Shown: positions 46,685 to 55,662 of the stretch, piece after piece | Layout of the letters: every line of letters starts with the position of its first letter | Position numbering within the stretch: position 1 is the stretch's first letter | Assembly: GCA_022826905.1 (NCBI GenBank) | Contig: JAJDUA010000052.1 | Coordinates: 1-64,000 of the forward strand | Length of the DNA: 64,000 nt | From: Candidatus Dadabacteria bacterium | GTDB taxonomy: Bacteria > Desulfobacterota_D > UBA1144 > Nemesobacterales > Nemesobacteraceae | Reading direction: 5' to 3' | The notes under the pieces: generated by a model | What the model was told of the DNA's origin: nothing | Databases searched by the model: none | What the model saw: only the letters and a program-made list of their open reading frames with translations | Position numbers and translations under genes: made by a program

Positions 46685-49600
46685 ATGGCAGATTCCTTCG
46701 TTCACCTACATTTACATTCGCAGTACTCGCTTCTTGACGGTTCCATAAAGTTCGACGAGCTGATCAAAAGGGCCGAGGCCCACTCCATGCCCGCAGTCGC
46801 CGTAACCGACCACGGGAACCTGTTCGGCGCGTACGAGTTTTTCGAAAAAGCAAAGGCCCGGGGCGTAAAGCCCATAATAGGCTGCGAACTCTACGTGACC
46901 CCGACGCTTAAGCTTGAAAAACCTTCCGACGGAAAGAACTACCACCTCACCGTGCTCTGCATGAACGAGCGCGGGTACAGGAACCTCTCGAGGCTCGTTA
47001 CCAAGGGATACTTCGAGGGGTTTTACCGACGTCCGCGCGTTGACCACGAGATGCTCGCCGAGCACAACGAGGGACTGATAGTGCTCTCGGGGTGCATGAG
47101 CAGCGAACTTTCCCAGGCCATTTTCAAAAAGGACCAGAAGGAGCAGGCAAGAATCGCGTCTGTATACAAGGAGATATTCGGGGACCGCTACTATCTTGAA
47201 GTGCAGGCAATCGGCCTTGAGGAACAGCGCAGGATAAACAGCGGACTGAAAAAGATCGGGAAAAATCTGGGCATAAAGCTCGCGGCGACCAACGACTGCC
47301 ATTTTCTGACAAAACAGGACTACAGATCGCACGACGCCCTTCTCTGCATCCAGACCGGGAGCATGGTGGCCAACCAGAAAAGAATGAAGTTCCCAAGCGA
47401 CGACTTCTACGTTAAGACGAGGGAGGAAATGGCGGAGACCCTTTCGGGATTTGAGGACGCGATCGAGGAATCGGTAAAAATCTCCGAGCGCTGCGACTTC
47501 GAGTTCAGAAGCGACGGGTACAGGTTCCCGGAATACGTTCCTCCAAAGGGAAAATCGCTTGACGAATTCATGCGCGAGATCTCGAGCAGAAATCTCGAGA
47601 AAATGCTCCGGGAAAACGAAATACCCCAGGAGGCTCACGATACCTACCGCGAGCGGCTTCGCTCGGAGCTTGACACCATATGCAAGATGGGATTTTCCGC
47701 GTACTTCCTCGTGGTCTCCGACTTCATATTGCACGCCAAGAAAAACGACATTCCCGTGGGCCCGGGGCGGGGAAGCGCCGCCGGCAGCCTGGTCGCCTAC
47801 GCACTCGGCATAACCGCCATCGACCCCATAAGACATAATCTCATTTTCGAGAGGTTCCTGAATCCCGAGAGGGTGAGCATGCCCGACATAGACGTCGATT
47901 TCTGCGGGGAGCACCGCGACGAGGTGATAAGATACGTCACGGAGAAATACGGGGCGGACAAGGTGGCCCAGATCGGCACCTTCGGAACCATGTCCTCGAA
48001 AGCCGTGATAAAGGACGTGGGAAGAGTGCTCGGGCTTCCCTACGCGGAAGTCGACCGGCTCTCGAAAATGATCCCCTCTTTCCGGGGAAAGGTGTTCAGC
48101 ATAGAGGAGGCCGTAAACAAGGTAAAGGAAATAAGGGAACGGCTTTCCGAGAACAAGGAACTTGCCGAAGCGGTGGAGCTTGCAAGATCGCTTGAGAACA
48201 TGGTGCGCCATTCCTCTACCCACGCGGCGGGCGTAGTGATATCGAACGAGCCGCTTGCCGACTACATCCCTCTTTACAGGGGAAGCAAAAACGAGATCGT
48301 GACCCAGTTCGACATGAACTCCATAGAGAAGCTCGGCTTCGTGAAATTCGACTTCCTCGGCCTGAAAACCCTTACCATACTGGACAAGGCGGTTAAGTAC
48401 ATAAGGGAAAACCAGGGAGAGAACGAAAAGGAATTCGACCTTGACAGGGTCCCCCTTGACGACCCGAAGGTCTACGCCCTGCTTTGCGAAGGCGAGACCA
48501 TGGGCATATTCCAGGTTGAATCCCAGGGAATGAAGGAGCTTCTGGCGAAACTGCGGCCGGCGGAATTCGAGGACATAACGGCCGCCCTGGCACTTTACCG
48601 GCCGGGACCTCTTGACAGCGGCATGGCGGAGGAGTTCACCCGGAGAAAAAACGGGGGCGCGGTCGATTTCCCGCATCCCGCGCTTCAGGAAATACTGGGA
48701 GGAACATACGGCCTCTTCGTTTACCAGGAGCAGATAATGCAGACCGCATGCGAGCTTGCGGGCTTCACCATGGGGGAGGCGGATCTTCTTCGAAGGGCCA
48801 TGGGCAAGAAGAAATCAAGCGAAATGAGGGCCCAGCGCAAAAGGTTCCAGACGGGAGCGGAGAAAAAAGGCATCGAGCGCAAAAAAGCCGCCGAGCTTTT
48901 CGACACCCTTGAAAAGTTCGCCGAATACTCCTTTAACAAGAGCCACAGCGCCGCCTACGCCATGATCACCTACCAGACAGCCTACCTCAAGGCGCACTAC
49001 CCGGCTGAATTCATGGCAGCCTTCATGTCCGTGGAGGCCCACAACGTTGACAAGGTGATCTCCGGCATAACCGAGTGCAGGAAACTCGGAATCGACGTTC
49101 TGCAACCCGACATAAACCGAAGCTGCTCCGGGTTCACCGTATCGGAAGGAAAAGTGCTGTTCGGATTCACCGCAATCAAGTACGTCGGGGACGGACTGAC
49201 CGAGGAAATAGTCAGAAGCAGGGAAAAAGACGGGGTATTCGAATCTGTCTTCGACTTCTGCGCCAGGGTGAATTCAAGAAAACTGAACAAAAAGGCGCTT
49301 GAGAGCCTGATAAAGGGAGGCACCTTCGATTCCCTCGAACCAAACAGGGCACGGCTGTTCGCTTCCTGCGAGCCCCTGCTCGGGTACAACTCCATGAAAC
49401 AGCACACGCCGGCAAACGGGCAGGGAATGCTGTTTGACCTTCCGGATTCCGTGGCCGCCCCGACGCTTGCCGAAACCGATCGGTGGGATGACCGCATCAG
49501 GCTTGAGAACGAGCTTGACGTGCTCGGGTTTTTCATATCGTCTCACCCGCTTCGGAAGTATTCTTCCGAACTTGAAAAGCACAGCCGCCTTCACGACACC

Positions 49601-50134
49601 GAATCCATAAAGCGGGCAAGAGACGGTTCCGAGGTGAGAATCGCCGGGGTGGTGAGATCGTTCGAAACCAAAAACACCCGCAGGGGAACCGGTCTCATCG
49701 GCTACTTCACCCTGGAGGATCTGAACGGTTTCACAGAAGCTATAGTGTTCAACGACACCCTGCGCACGTCCAGCTCCCTCCTAGAACAGAAGATCGAGCC
49801 CGTAATAGTAAAGGGCAAGGTCGAGATCTCAGACGACAGGGTACGTCTTCTCGCAAGCGACATCTCCTCGCTCAGGGAAACCAGGACGAATTCCGCGGTC
49901 TGCATAAGCATCGCCGGCAAATCGGCAAACGAGCAGAACATACTCGGCCTGAGGGGAATTCTCGAGAAGTTCCCGGGAGAATCGACCGTTATAATCGACA
50001 TGAAAACCGACCGCTCAGAGGCCGTCTTAAGGGTCGGAAACTGCAAGGTCGACTTCGGGGACGAGCTGATAGAAAACGTCGAGGATCTGCTCGGGGAAGG
50101 CGCGGTGACCCTCAGGGAAAGCTCATTTGCCTAG
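46685..50134 (+). CDS. dnaE: DNA polymerase III alpha subunit
   Basis: Replicative polymerase catalytic subunit, 1149 residues, single-copy DnaE1 type. Domains in order: PHP (FVHLHLHSQYSLLDGS), palm with the catalytic triad region MPDIDVDFCGEHRDEVI, PRGSAAGSLVAY-like GPGRGSAAGSLVAYAL, fingers, helix-hairpin-helix, and a C-terminal OB domain (VRIAGVVRSFETKNTRRG). All catalytic aspartates are visible. Its last 12 bases overlap the DUF2103-like gene on the other strand. Confidence 0.97.
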   Translation: MADSFVHLHLHSQYSLLDGSIKFDELIKRAEAHSMPAVAVTDHGNLFGAYEFFEKAKARGVKPIIGCELYVTPTLKLEKPSDGKNYHLTVLCMNERGYRNLSRLVTKGYFEGFYRRPRVDHEMLAEHNEGLIVLSGCMSSELSQAIFKKDQKEQARIASVYKEIFGDRYYLEVQAIGLEEQRRINSGLKKIGKNLGIKLAATNDCHFLTKQDYRSHDALLCIQTGSMVANQKRMKFPSDDFYVKTREEMAETLSGFEDAIEESVKISERCDFEFRSDGYRFPEYVPPKGKSLDEFMREISSRNLEKMLRENEIPQEAHDTYRERLRSELDTICKMGFSAYFLVVSDFILHAKKNDIPVGPGRGSAAGSLVAYALGITAIDPIRHNLIFERFLNPERVSMPDIDVDFCGEHRDEVIRYVTEKYGADKVAQIGTFGTMSSKAVIKDVGRVLGLPYAEVDRLSKMIPSFRGKVFSIEEAVNKVKEIRERLSENKELAEAVELARSLENMVRHSSTHAAGVVISNEPLADYIPLYRGSKNEIVTQFDMNSIEKLGFVKFDFLGLKTLTILDKAVKYIRENQGENEKEFDLDRVPLDDPKVYALLCEGETMGIFQVESQGMKELLAKLRPAEFEDITAALALYRPGPLDSGMAEEFTRRKNGGAVDFPHPALQEILGGTYGLFVYQEQIMQTACELAGFTMGEADLLRRAMGKKKSSEMRAQRKRFQTGAEKKGIERKKAAELFDTLEKFAEYSFNKSHSAAYAMITYQTAYLKAHYPAEFMAAFMSVEAHNVDKVISGITECRKLGIDVLQPDINRSCSGFTVSEGKVLFGFTAIKYVGDGLTEEIVRSREKDGVFESVFDFCARVNSRKLNKKALESLIKGGTFDSLEPNRARLFASCEPLLGYNSMKQHTPANGQGMLFDLPDSVAAPTLAETDRWDDRIRLENELDVLGFFISSHPLRKYSSELEKHSRLHDTESIKRARDGSEVRIAGVVRSFETKNTRRGTGLIGYFTLEDLNGFTEAIVFNDTLRTSSSLLEQKIEPVIVKGKVEISDDRVRLLASDISSLRETRTNSAVCISIAGKSANEQNILGLRGILEKFPGESTVIIDMKTDRSEAVLRVGNCKVDFGDELIENVEDLLGEGAVTLRESSFA

Positions 50135-50410
50135 AAGCTCTATAAGCTCTCTCAGGCCCTCGGGGTTCTTCGTAATAACAAATACCTCCTGCACCGAAGT
50201 GCCGCTTCTCGCTATGAGCTTGGCCCCGCTCAGGGTGCTGTACTTGTAGCTCACGGCGAGATTCTCCCCCGTGGCGCGTCCGACCTTTATCTCCCCGGGT
50301 ATGATTCCCGTCACGTGGTCAAGGTCCGAGATGTTGTCCTCGAGAAAACGCCTTAGTCCCTTTATTATCGAATGCTCGGTTTTTATCTTGTTTTTTCTGT
50401 ATTTCATCAT
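50123..50410 (-). CDS. small conserved protein, DUF2103-like
   Basis: A 95-residue basic protein starting KYRKNKIKTEHSIIKGLRRFLE, then VTGIIPGEIKVGRATG and ending NPEGLRELIELLGK. This resembles the DUF2103 group of predicted metal-binding proteins, but the resemblance is from memory of short patterns and is uncertain. No cysteine cluster is present. Two ATG codons in a row open the frame. It converges with and overlaps the dnaE end by 12 bases. Confidence 0.45.
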   Translation of the reverse strand: MMKYRKNKIKTEHSIIKGLRRFLEDNISDLDHVTGIIPGEIKVGRATGENLAVSYKYSTLSGAKLIARSGTSVQEVFVITKNPEGLRELIELLGK

Positions 50411-50536
50411 TCCTCGGGAAGATATTATACTTCCTTACAGGATCAAGGTGTAGCACGTACCCGGGCGCGGGGATTTCTCGGGCTGTCCGGTTCTCCGTTA
50501 ATATAATTCGTAACGAGACGCATAGGATGCCGCGAG

Positions 50537-52012
50537 ATGAGAAAAATAAAGGACCTTCGCTTTGAGAACGCCTACGCGGAACTGCCGCACGAGTTCTACC
50601 AGAAAAAAGATCCCGTTCCGTTCAAGAGCCCTCATATGGTGGCGTTTAACGAAACCTTGGCAAGGGAAATTGGAATAGACCCGGACGAAAAACAAAACCC
50701 CCTTCTTGCCGAGTACCTCTGCGGGAAAAGGCCCCTTGCGGGCGCAGACCCTCTGGCTATGTACTACGCCGGGTGGCAGTTCGGAGTCTACAACCCGCAC
50801 CTTGGAGACGGAAGGGCGCTTCTGCTGGGGCAGATAATCGACGAGCGAAACCGTAGATGGGACCTCCATCTCAAGGGATGCGGGGCCACCAGATTCTCAA
50901 GAGGTTTTGACGGAAGGGCCACGCTCAAGTCTTCCATAAGGGAATACCTGGGAAGCGAGGCTCTCCACCATTTGGGGATTCCGTCAACGAGAGCCCTCTG
51001 CGTGGTGGGAAGCACGGAGAAAATCGAGAGAGAAACCCGAGAACCTGCCGCGATGATGCTCCGGGTTGCGGAGACCCACGTGCGCTTCGGTTCGTTTGAA
51101 GGTTTTTACTACCGCGGTGAAAAGGGAAATATCCAGACGCTTGCCGATTACGTAATCGCCCGCCATTACCCCGAGATTCCGAGCGGGACAAAGGAAGGCT
51201 ACGAGCTTTTTCTGGTCGCAACGGCAGAAAAAACGGCAACGACCGTCGCCAAATGGCAGGCTTTCGGGTTTACCCACGGAGTAATGAACACAGACAACAT
51301 GTCCGTAACGGGTCTCACCCTTGATTACGGACCGTACGGATTTCTGGAGACGTTTGACAGGGATTACGTCTCTAACCATTCGGATCACTTCGGCAGGTAC
51401 AGCTACGGAAATCAGTCCGCGATCGCGCGCTGGAACCTTGAGAAATTCGCAAGATGCCTGGAAGCCTTGGCGGGCAAAGAACAGGCCGCCCGCGCAATTG
51501 AGATCTACAACAAGACGTTCTCTGAGACTTACAGAGAGCTCATGCTGGGCAAGTTCGGCTTTGAAAAGGAAAAGCAAGAGTCCCTTCGGTTTGTTGAAAA
51601 AACCCTCGGGATGCTGGCTGAATCCGCAATGGACTACCATATCTTTCTTAGAAATCTCTCCGACGTAAGCCGCGACGGCTCTTTTGAAGGAAATCCCTGG
51701 CTTGCGGAACTCTGCGCGGCTTCAGGGCAATGGCAAAAGTGGATCTCGGAGTACTCCGGGGAGCTTCGGGAAAATTCGCTCCCTGACCGCGAAAGAAAAA
51801 AGCTGATGGACTCCGTCAACCCCAGATATGTTCTGAGAAACCACATAATGGAGACCGCGATAAGGGAAGCCCTTGAGCGGGAGAACTACTCGGAGATAGA
51901 AAAAGTAAGGAAGATATTCGAGAGTCCCTTCTCGGAACAGCCGGAGCATGAAAGCTATGCGGGCGCCTCTCCCGAGTGGGCCAGGAACCTCGTCGTGAGC
52001 TGCCTTTCCTAG
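50537..52012 (+). CDS. selO: protein adenylyltransferase SelO (YdiU)
   Basis: Pseudokinase-fold enzyme that transfers AMP to Ser/Thr/Tyr of target proteins, linked to oxidative stress. Family blocks: LAGADPLAMYYAGWQFG, LGDGRALLLGQI, DLHLKGCGATRFSRGFDGRA, SSIREYLGSEALHHLGIPST, and GVMNTDNMSVTGLTLDYGP. The 491-residue length is typical. The C-terminus ends VVSCLS: cysteine stands where some relatives have selenocysteine. TATAAT at 50502-50507 is a possible -10 box. The end overlaps the helicase stop by four bases in convergent orientation. Confidence 0.93.
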   Translation: MRKIKDLRFENAYAELPHEFYQKKDPVPFKSPHMVAFNETLAREIGIDPDEKQNPLLAEYLCGKRPLAGADPLAMYYAGWQFGVYNPHLGDGRALLLGQIIDERNRRWDLHLKGCGATRFSRGFDGRATLKSSIREYLGSEALHHLGIPSTRALCVVGSTEKIERETREPAAMMLRVAETHVRFGSFEGFYYRGEKGNIQTLADYVIARHYPEIPSGTKEGYELFLVATAEKTATTVAKWQAFGFTHGVMNTDNMSVTGLTLDYGPYGFLETFDRDYVSNHSDHFGRYSYGNQSAIARWNLEKFARCLEALAGKEQAARAIEIYNKTFSETYRELMLGKFGFEKEKQESLRFVEKTLGMLAESAMDYHIFLRNLSDVSRDGSFEGNPWLAELCAASGQWQKWISEYSGELRENSLPDRERKKLMDSVNPRYVLRNHIMETAIREALERENYSEIEKVRKIFESPFSEQPEHESYAGASPEWARNLVVSCLS

Positions 52013-54138
52013 ACGGTGAGGAAGTTCGCGAGGATCTTTTTCACGCCGGAGCCGAAGAAATCAATCGTAGCCACCGCCTTGTCCCCTTCTCCCTCAATCC
52101 GTTTAACGACCCCGGGACCGAAAATATGGTGGGCGACCCTCTGCCCGGGTTTTAAGCTCCAGCCAGCATCCTCCGATTCATATACGTTCTCTTCAGAAGG
52201 CGAATCGGAATAACTACGGGAACCCCGTCCAGAGAGTTCTTTCTTGCGGGATTCGTAGACTACATGCTCGGGCGGAAGATCATTCAGGAAAACAGACCTT
52301 CGGGCATGATACGTCCCGCCCTGAGCATTTCCCAAGGAAGCGTAACTCAGGTAGAGCAGTCGCTTGGCGCGGGTAACCGCGACATAGAAAAGTCTTCTCT
52401 CTTCCTCAAGTCCCCCAAGAGTCTCCGCGGATCTTTTGTGCGGAAGAAGATCATCGTTTATCCCAACTACGAACACCGCCGGAAACTCAAGCCCCTTGGC
52501 CGCGTGAATCGTCATCAGGGAGACTTCTTCCTCTCCGGAGTCCCCCCTGTCCTCATCGGTCGCAAGCAAAACGAGGTCAAGAAAATCAGAAAGAGTTATA
52601 TCGCCCCACCCTTCTGCCGCATTTAAAAGCTCCTTTACGTTCTCCGCTCTCTGGTGATCATCTCCTAGGTAATCCAGATAGGCAGTGCGCGCAAGAAGAG
52701 CCTTAATCACGCGGGCCACCGGCTGACTCTCCGCTGCTGAGCCAAGCTCTTTTATGATTTCAATAAAATGGGATAGTGCGCGTAGAGCCTGCGCAGGCAG
52801 AAGATCATGTTCCTGGCAGTACTCGGCCGCTTCGAAGAGAGCGAATCCACCGGCTTGAGATGCCTCGCGGAGCTTGCGAAGCGTGACCCCTCCTATCTTT
52901 CTCGGAGGGACGTTCACTATTCTAAGGAAGCTGACATCGTCCTTCGGGTTCTGAATCAATCGCAGGTAGGCAATCACATCCTTTATCTCCGCCCTCTGGT
53001 AGAACCCGACTCCCGACACTATCCCGTAAGGTATTCTCGCGGTCCTGAGTCTCTCCTCGATTACCCTCGACTGGAAGTTGGCCCTGTAGAGAACCGCCAC
53101 ATCGCTCCACTTGAAGTCTCCGGATTTGACCAGACCCGAAATCCGCTCCGCGACAAACCGCGCCTCGTCGGCATTGTCGAGTGCCTTGAACACCAGCGCC
53201 TTTTCTCCCTCGGGATTCTCGGTCCAGAGAGTTTTTTCTTTCCTATTCTGGTTTTTTTCTATTACAGAGTTCGCAATTCCGAGTATAGTGGACGTTGAGC
53301 GGTAATTACGCTCAAGTTTCGCAATCTTTGTCCCGGAAAAGTTGCTCTCAAAATTCAAGATATTGTTTATGTCGGCTCCTCTCCACCTGTAAATTGACTG
53401 GCTGTCATCGCCCACAACAAAAAGGTTTCGGTGGCGTTGCGAGAGAGCCTTCGCAAAACGGTACTGAGGAACGTTGCTGTCCTGATACTCATCAATGAGT
53501 ACGTGAGAGAATCTGTCCTGACAGCGGGCGCAAACATCCTCGTTTTCAGAAAGAAGCTTATTTACCTGGAGAAGCAGGTCGTTAAACGTCATGGCGTTTC
53601 GCTTCACGAGCTCTTTTTTGTATAAATTATAAAGCTCACTAAGCCTGCGGCCGTAAAAATCGTCCTTAAAGGATATCTCCCGCCTGCTCTCAGCAGCGTC
53701 AAACTCGGAAAGCACACCCTTTGGCAAAAAAAGTCTCTCACCATAGTCAAGTTCCTTCAAACAGCTTTTTAAGAGGCTGAGCTGATCGTCCCGGTCGTAG
53801 ATAACGAAATCCTTCGTATAACCCTTAAGAAAATCCGCCTCTATCTTGAGAATCCGAAGACAGATTGAATGAAATGTGCCGATCCAGGCACCGTTTATCT
53901 GATCGCCCACCAGATCTGCCGCTCTTTTTTTCATCTCCGCCGCTGCTTTGTTGGTAAAGGTCACGGCCAGAACATTCCAAGGGGATACGGAAAGATCGTT
54001 AATCAAGTAGGCAATACGGTGGGCTATAACCCTAGTTTTCCCCGAACCTGGACCTGCAAATACAAGTAGGGGACCTTCTCCATGGGTTACGATCTCGATC
54101 TGGGAAGGGTTAAGTCCTTTAAGGGAATCTTTCGGCAC
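52009..54138 (-). CDS. UvrD/PcrA-type DNA helicase
   Basis: Superfamily 1A 3'-5' helicase used in repair, replication restart and plasmid replication. Motifs: LNPSQIEIVTHGEGPLLVFA, Walker A GPGSGKTRVIA, LIDEYQDSNVPQ, VGDDSQSIYRWRGAD, TIHAAKGLEFPAVFV, and VAVTRAKRLLYLS. The C-terminal Tudor-like segment (PGQRVAHHIFGPGVVKRIEG) is the RNA-polymerase-contacting element of PcrA/UvrD. The longest in-frame start lies inside tRNA-Gln; I use the GTG at 54138 giving VPKDSLKGLNPSQ, 709 residues. Whether it is PcrA or UvrD cannot be decided. Confidence 0.92.
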   Translation of the reverse strand: MPKDSLKGLNPSQIEIVTHGEGPLLVFAGPGSGKTRVIAHRIAYLINDLSVSPWNVLAVTFTNKAAAEMKKRAADLVGDQINGAWIGTFHSICLRILKIEADFLKGYTKDFVIYDRDDQLSLLKSCLKELDYGERLFLPKGVLSEFDAAESRREISFKDDFYGRRLSELYNLYKKELVKRNAMTFNDLLLQVNKLLSENEDVCARCQDRFSHVLIDEYQDSNVPQYRFAKALSQRHRNLFVVGDDSQSIYRWRGADINNILNFESNFSGTKIAKLERNYRSTSTILGIANSVIEKNQNRKEKTLWTENPEGEKALVFKALDNADEARFVAERISGLVKSGDFKWSDVAVLYRANFQSRVIEERLRTARIPYGIVSGVGFYQRAEIKDVIAYLRLIQNPKDDVSFLRIVNVPPRKIGGVTLRKLREASQAGGFALFEAAEYCQEHDLLPAQALRALSHFIEIIKELGSAAESQPVARVIKALLARTAYLDYLGDDHQRAENVKELLNAAEGWGDITLSDFLDLVLLATDEDRGDSGEEEVSLMTIHAAKGLEFPAVFVVGINDDLLPHKRSAETLGGLEEERRLFYVAVTRAKRLLYLSYASLGNAQGGTYHARRSVFLNDLPPEHVVYESRKKELSGRGSRSYSDSPSEENVYESEDAGWSLKPGQRVAHHIFGPGVVKRIEGEGDKAVATIDFFGSGVKKILANFLTV

Positions 54139-54159
54139 GGGCTCTTGAACTGTTTTTTC

Positions 54160-54233
54160 TGGCTGGGGCGGGAGGACTCGAACCCCCACTACCGGGACCA
54201 AAACCCGGTGTCCTGCCGTTAGACGACGCCCCA
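54160..54233 (-). tRNA. tRNA-Gln (anticodon TTG)
   Basis: Complete cloverleaf on the minus strand: acceptor TGGGGCG/CGCCCCA, anticodon stem CCGGG/CCCGG with loop TTTTGGT (anticodon TTG), T arm GGGGG-TTCGAGT-CCTCC-like, discriminator G and encoded CCA (54160-54162). It ends 21 bases before the helicase start. Confidence 0.96.
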
Positions 54234-54249
54234 GTCGGGAAGAAGTCTT

Positions 54250-54279
54250 ATGTTACCACATCCACGCGACTGTTAACAA
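54250..54279 (-). promoter_or_regulatory. candidate tRNA-Gln promoter
   Basis: Minus-strand TTGTTA (54274-54279), 18-base spacer, TAACAT (54250-54255), 16 bases before the tRNA 5' end. The match to consensus is moderate. Confidence 0.4.
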
Positions 54280-54328
54280 AAGACCGCGCGACAAAGCGCA
54301 GGAAAGTGGAATCCCGGCAAGAGACCGC

Positions 54329-55567
54329 TCAAGCGGCCGCCCGGCATCTTTGCCGGACAAAAACAACGGAAAAAATGGCGGATACCACAAGGAGCATGCT
54401 CAGAAGAGAGCCTTCAGTACTGTTCGCTGTACCCGAAAGAGCGCATCCTCCATCATCATCTTCTTTTTCCGATGGCTCGAGATAAAGTCCCGAACCAAAA
54501 ATATAGACAGAGGCGTCAGGATTACCCTTGTCAGACGAATGGGCTTTTGTGTAGCCAAGCTTCGGCGAATCGCCACCGGGACCGCCGTGCTGCTCCCCGT
54601 CGCCTTCAACGGCGGGGTCTTCCCAGTTATATTCCACGAATCCTCCTCCAGGCATCTTCGCCGCGTCAATGAGCCGGGCAATATCTTCCCCGACATCGGG
54701 GTCGTTGAGCAGATTGGTCTGCTCAATGTTTCTGTTCGCCCCGTTGAAAATCACGTTGCCATCTCCGTCCATTATGTAGATGTAGGTGGATATGTGTCTC
54801 CATGGCCCTCTATCAAGCCTGAAAATAGTGCGCAGCCTCACGGGATCAATATCGGGAAGAACAATAGCCCCTGAAAAGAAAAGAACTGCCTCTTCCACAA
54901 ATGTTTTAAGTTCCTGTTCGTCCATTTCGCGGGTCTCTTCGCCGCCTATCTCGAAGGCCTCCTTGCTCGGACGCGGACGTCTATCCTGAGGGATTGATTC
55001 AATCAGGTCCTCATAGGACTTTTTCTGACCTACAACTTCGGGCTCATAATCAAATCCGCCGATGAGAACAAACATGTCGGAGGAGCGTGGATTGGCGAAT
55101 GGAACAGCCGGGGCAGTGAAATGATGCGCATAGGCTTTGCCGGTACTGTAAGTCACCAGACCTCCTTTGAGAAACTCCTGTCCAACATTGTTCTTCGCGC
55201 CATCTTTAAGCTCAGACCAGTCCTGATCCTCAAGCTCTCTGTTCTTGGGGTGAACATATACCCCACCCCTGCTTGTCAGAAGAACAAGGTACGTGGAACC
55301 GTCATTCCAGTCCCCCGATTCATCCCTGAACCCATTCAGTATTTCAAGGGTTTCGGAAAAAGTAGTGGCCTCCGAAAGATGTGCCGCCGCATGCTTTACG
55401 AAATTCTCAAGAGTCTTGTCATCCGATACCGATACGTAAGAGACGGTTGTGTCGTTCACAGAGTGCTGGCTGCTATTATGGGCGGCGGCAGGAAGCGCAT
55501 GGAAGGAAACGGCGCCCAGCAATCCTATAAGGCAGAACAAAAAAATCAGATATTTGGTTTCTCTCAT
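54329..55567 (-). CDS. surface-anchored protein with two Cache-like domains
   Basis: A 412-residue exported protein: signal peptide (LIFLFCLIGLLGAVSFHA, cut near PAAA), then two Cache-like sensor repeats. The first has VYVHPKNRELEDQDWSELKD; the second, STYIYIMDGDGNVIFNGANR. The C-terminus reads GGCALSGTANS followed by a hydrophobic helix and RQRCR, a Gly-Cys plus helix plus basic-tail signal like those cleaved by rhombosortase/myxosortase-type enzymes. Cache domains usually sit on chemoreceptors or kinases; here no output domain exists, so it may be a ligand-binding surface protein. The SRCR gene is its upstream neighbour. Confidence 0.65.
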   Translation of the reverse strand: MRETKYLIFLFCLIGLLGAVSFHALPAAAHNSSQHSVNDTTVSYVSVSDDKTLENFVKHAAAHLSEATTFSETLEILNGFRDESGDWNDGSTYLVLLTSRGGVYVHPKNRELEDQDWSELKDGAKNNVGQEFLKGGLVTYSTGKAYAHHFTAPAVPFANPRSSDMFVLIGGFDYEPEVVGQKKSYEDLIESIPQDRRPRPSKEAFEIGGEETREMDEQELKTFVEEAVLFFSGAIVLPDIDPVRLRTIFRLDRGPWRHISTYIYIMDGDGNVIFNGANRNIEQTNLLNDPDVGEDIARLIDAAKMPGGGFVEYNWEDPAVEGDGEQHGGPGGDSPKLGYTKAHSSDKGNPDASVYIFGSGLYLEPSEKEDDDGGCALSGTANSTEGSLLSMLLVVSAIFSVVFVRQRCRAAA

Positions 55568-55662
55568 GGCATCTCTCCAAGCCGCAGAACCTCATGCGGC
55601 ATTAATTCAATGTCTGTTCTGGACCAAAGAACTTCAGGCGGTCAGTGCTCCGCCGCCCGGGA

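Noticed and set aside
46712-48676. 654-residue open frame antisense to dnaE
   Set aside because: dnaE is unmistakable on the other strand; long antisense frames are expected in GC-rich genes with biased third positions, and the product has no family features.
52009-54201. Helicase start at 54201
   Set aside because: This would begin inside tRNA-Gln; the helicase family sequence starts downstream, so the GTG at 54138 was used.
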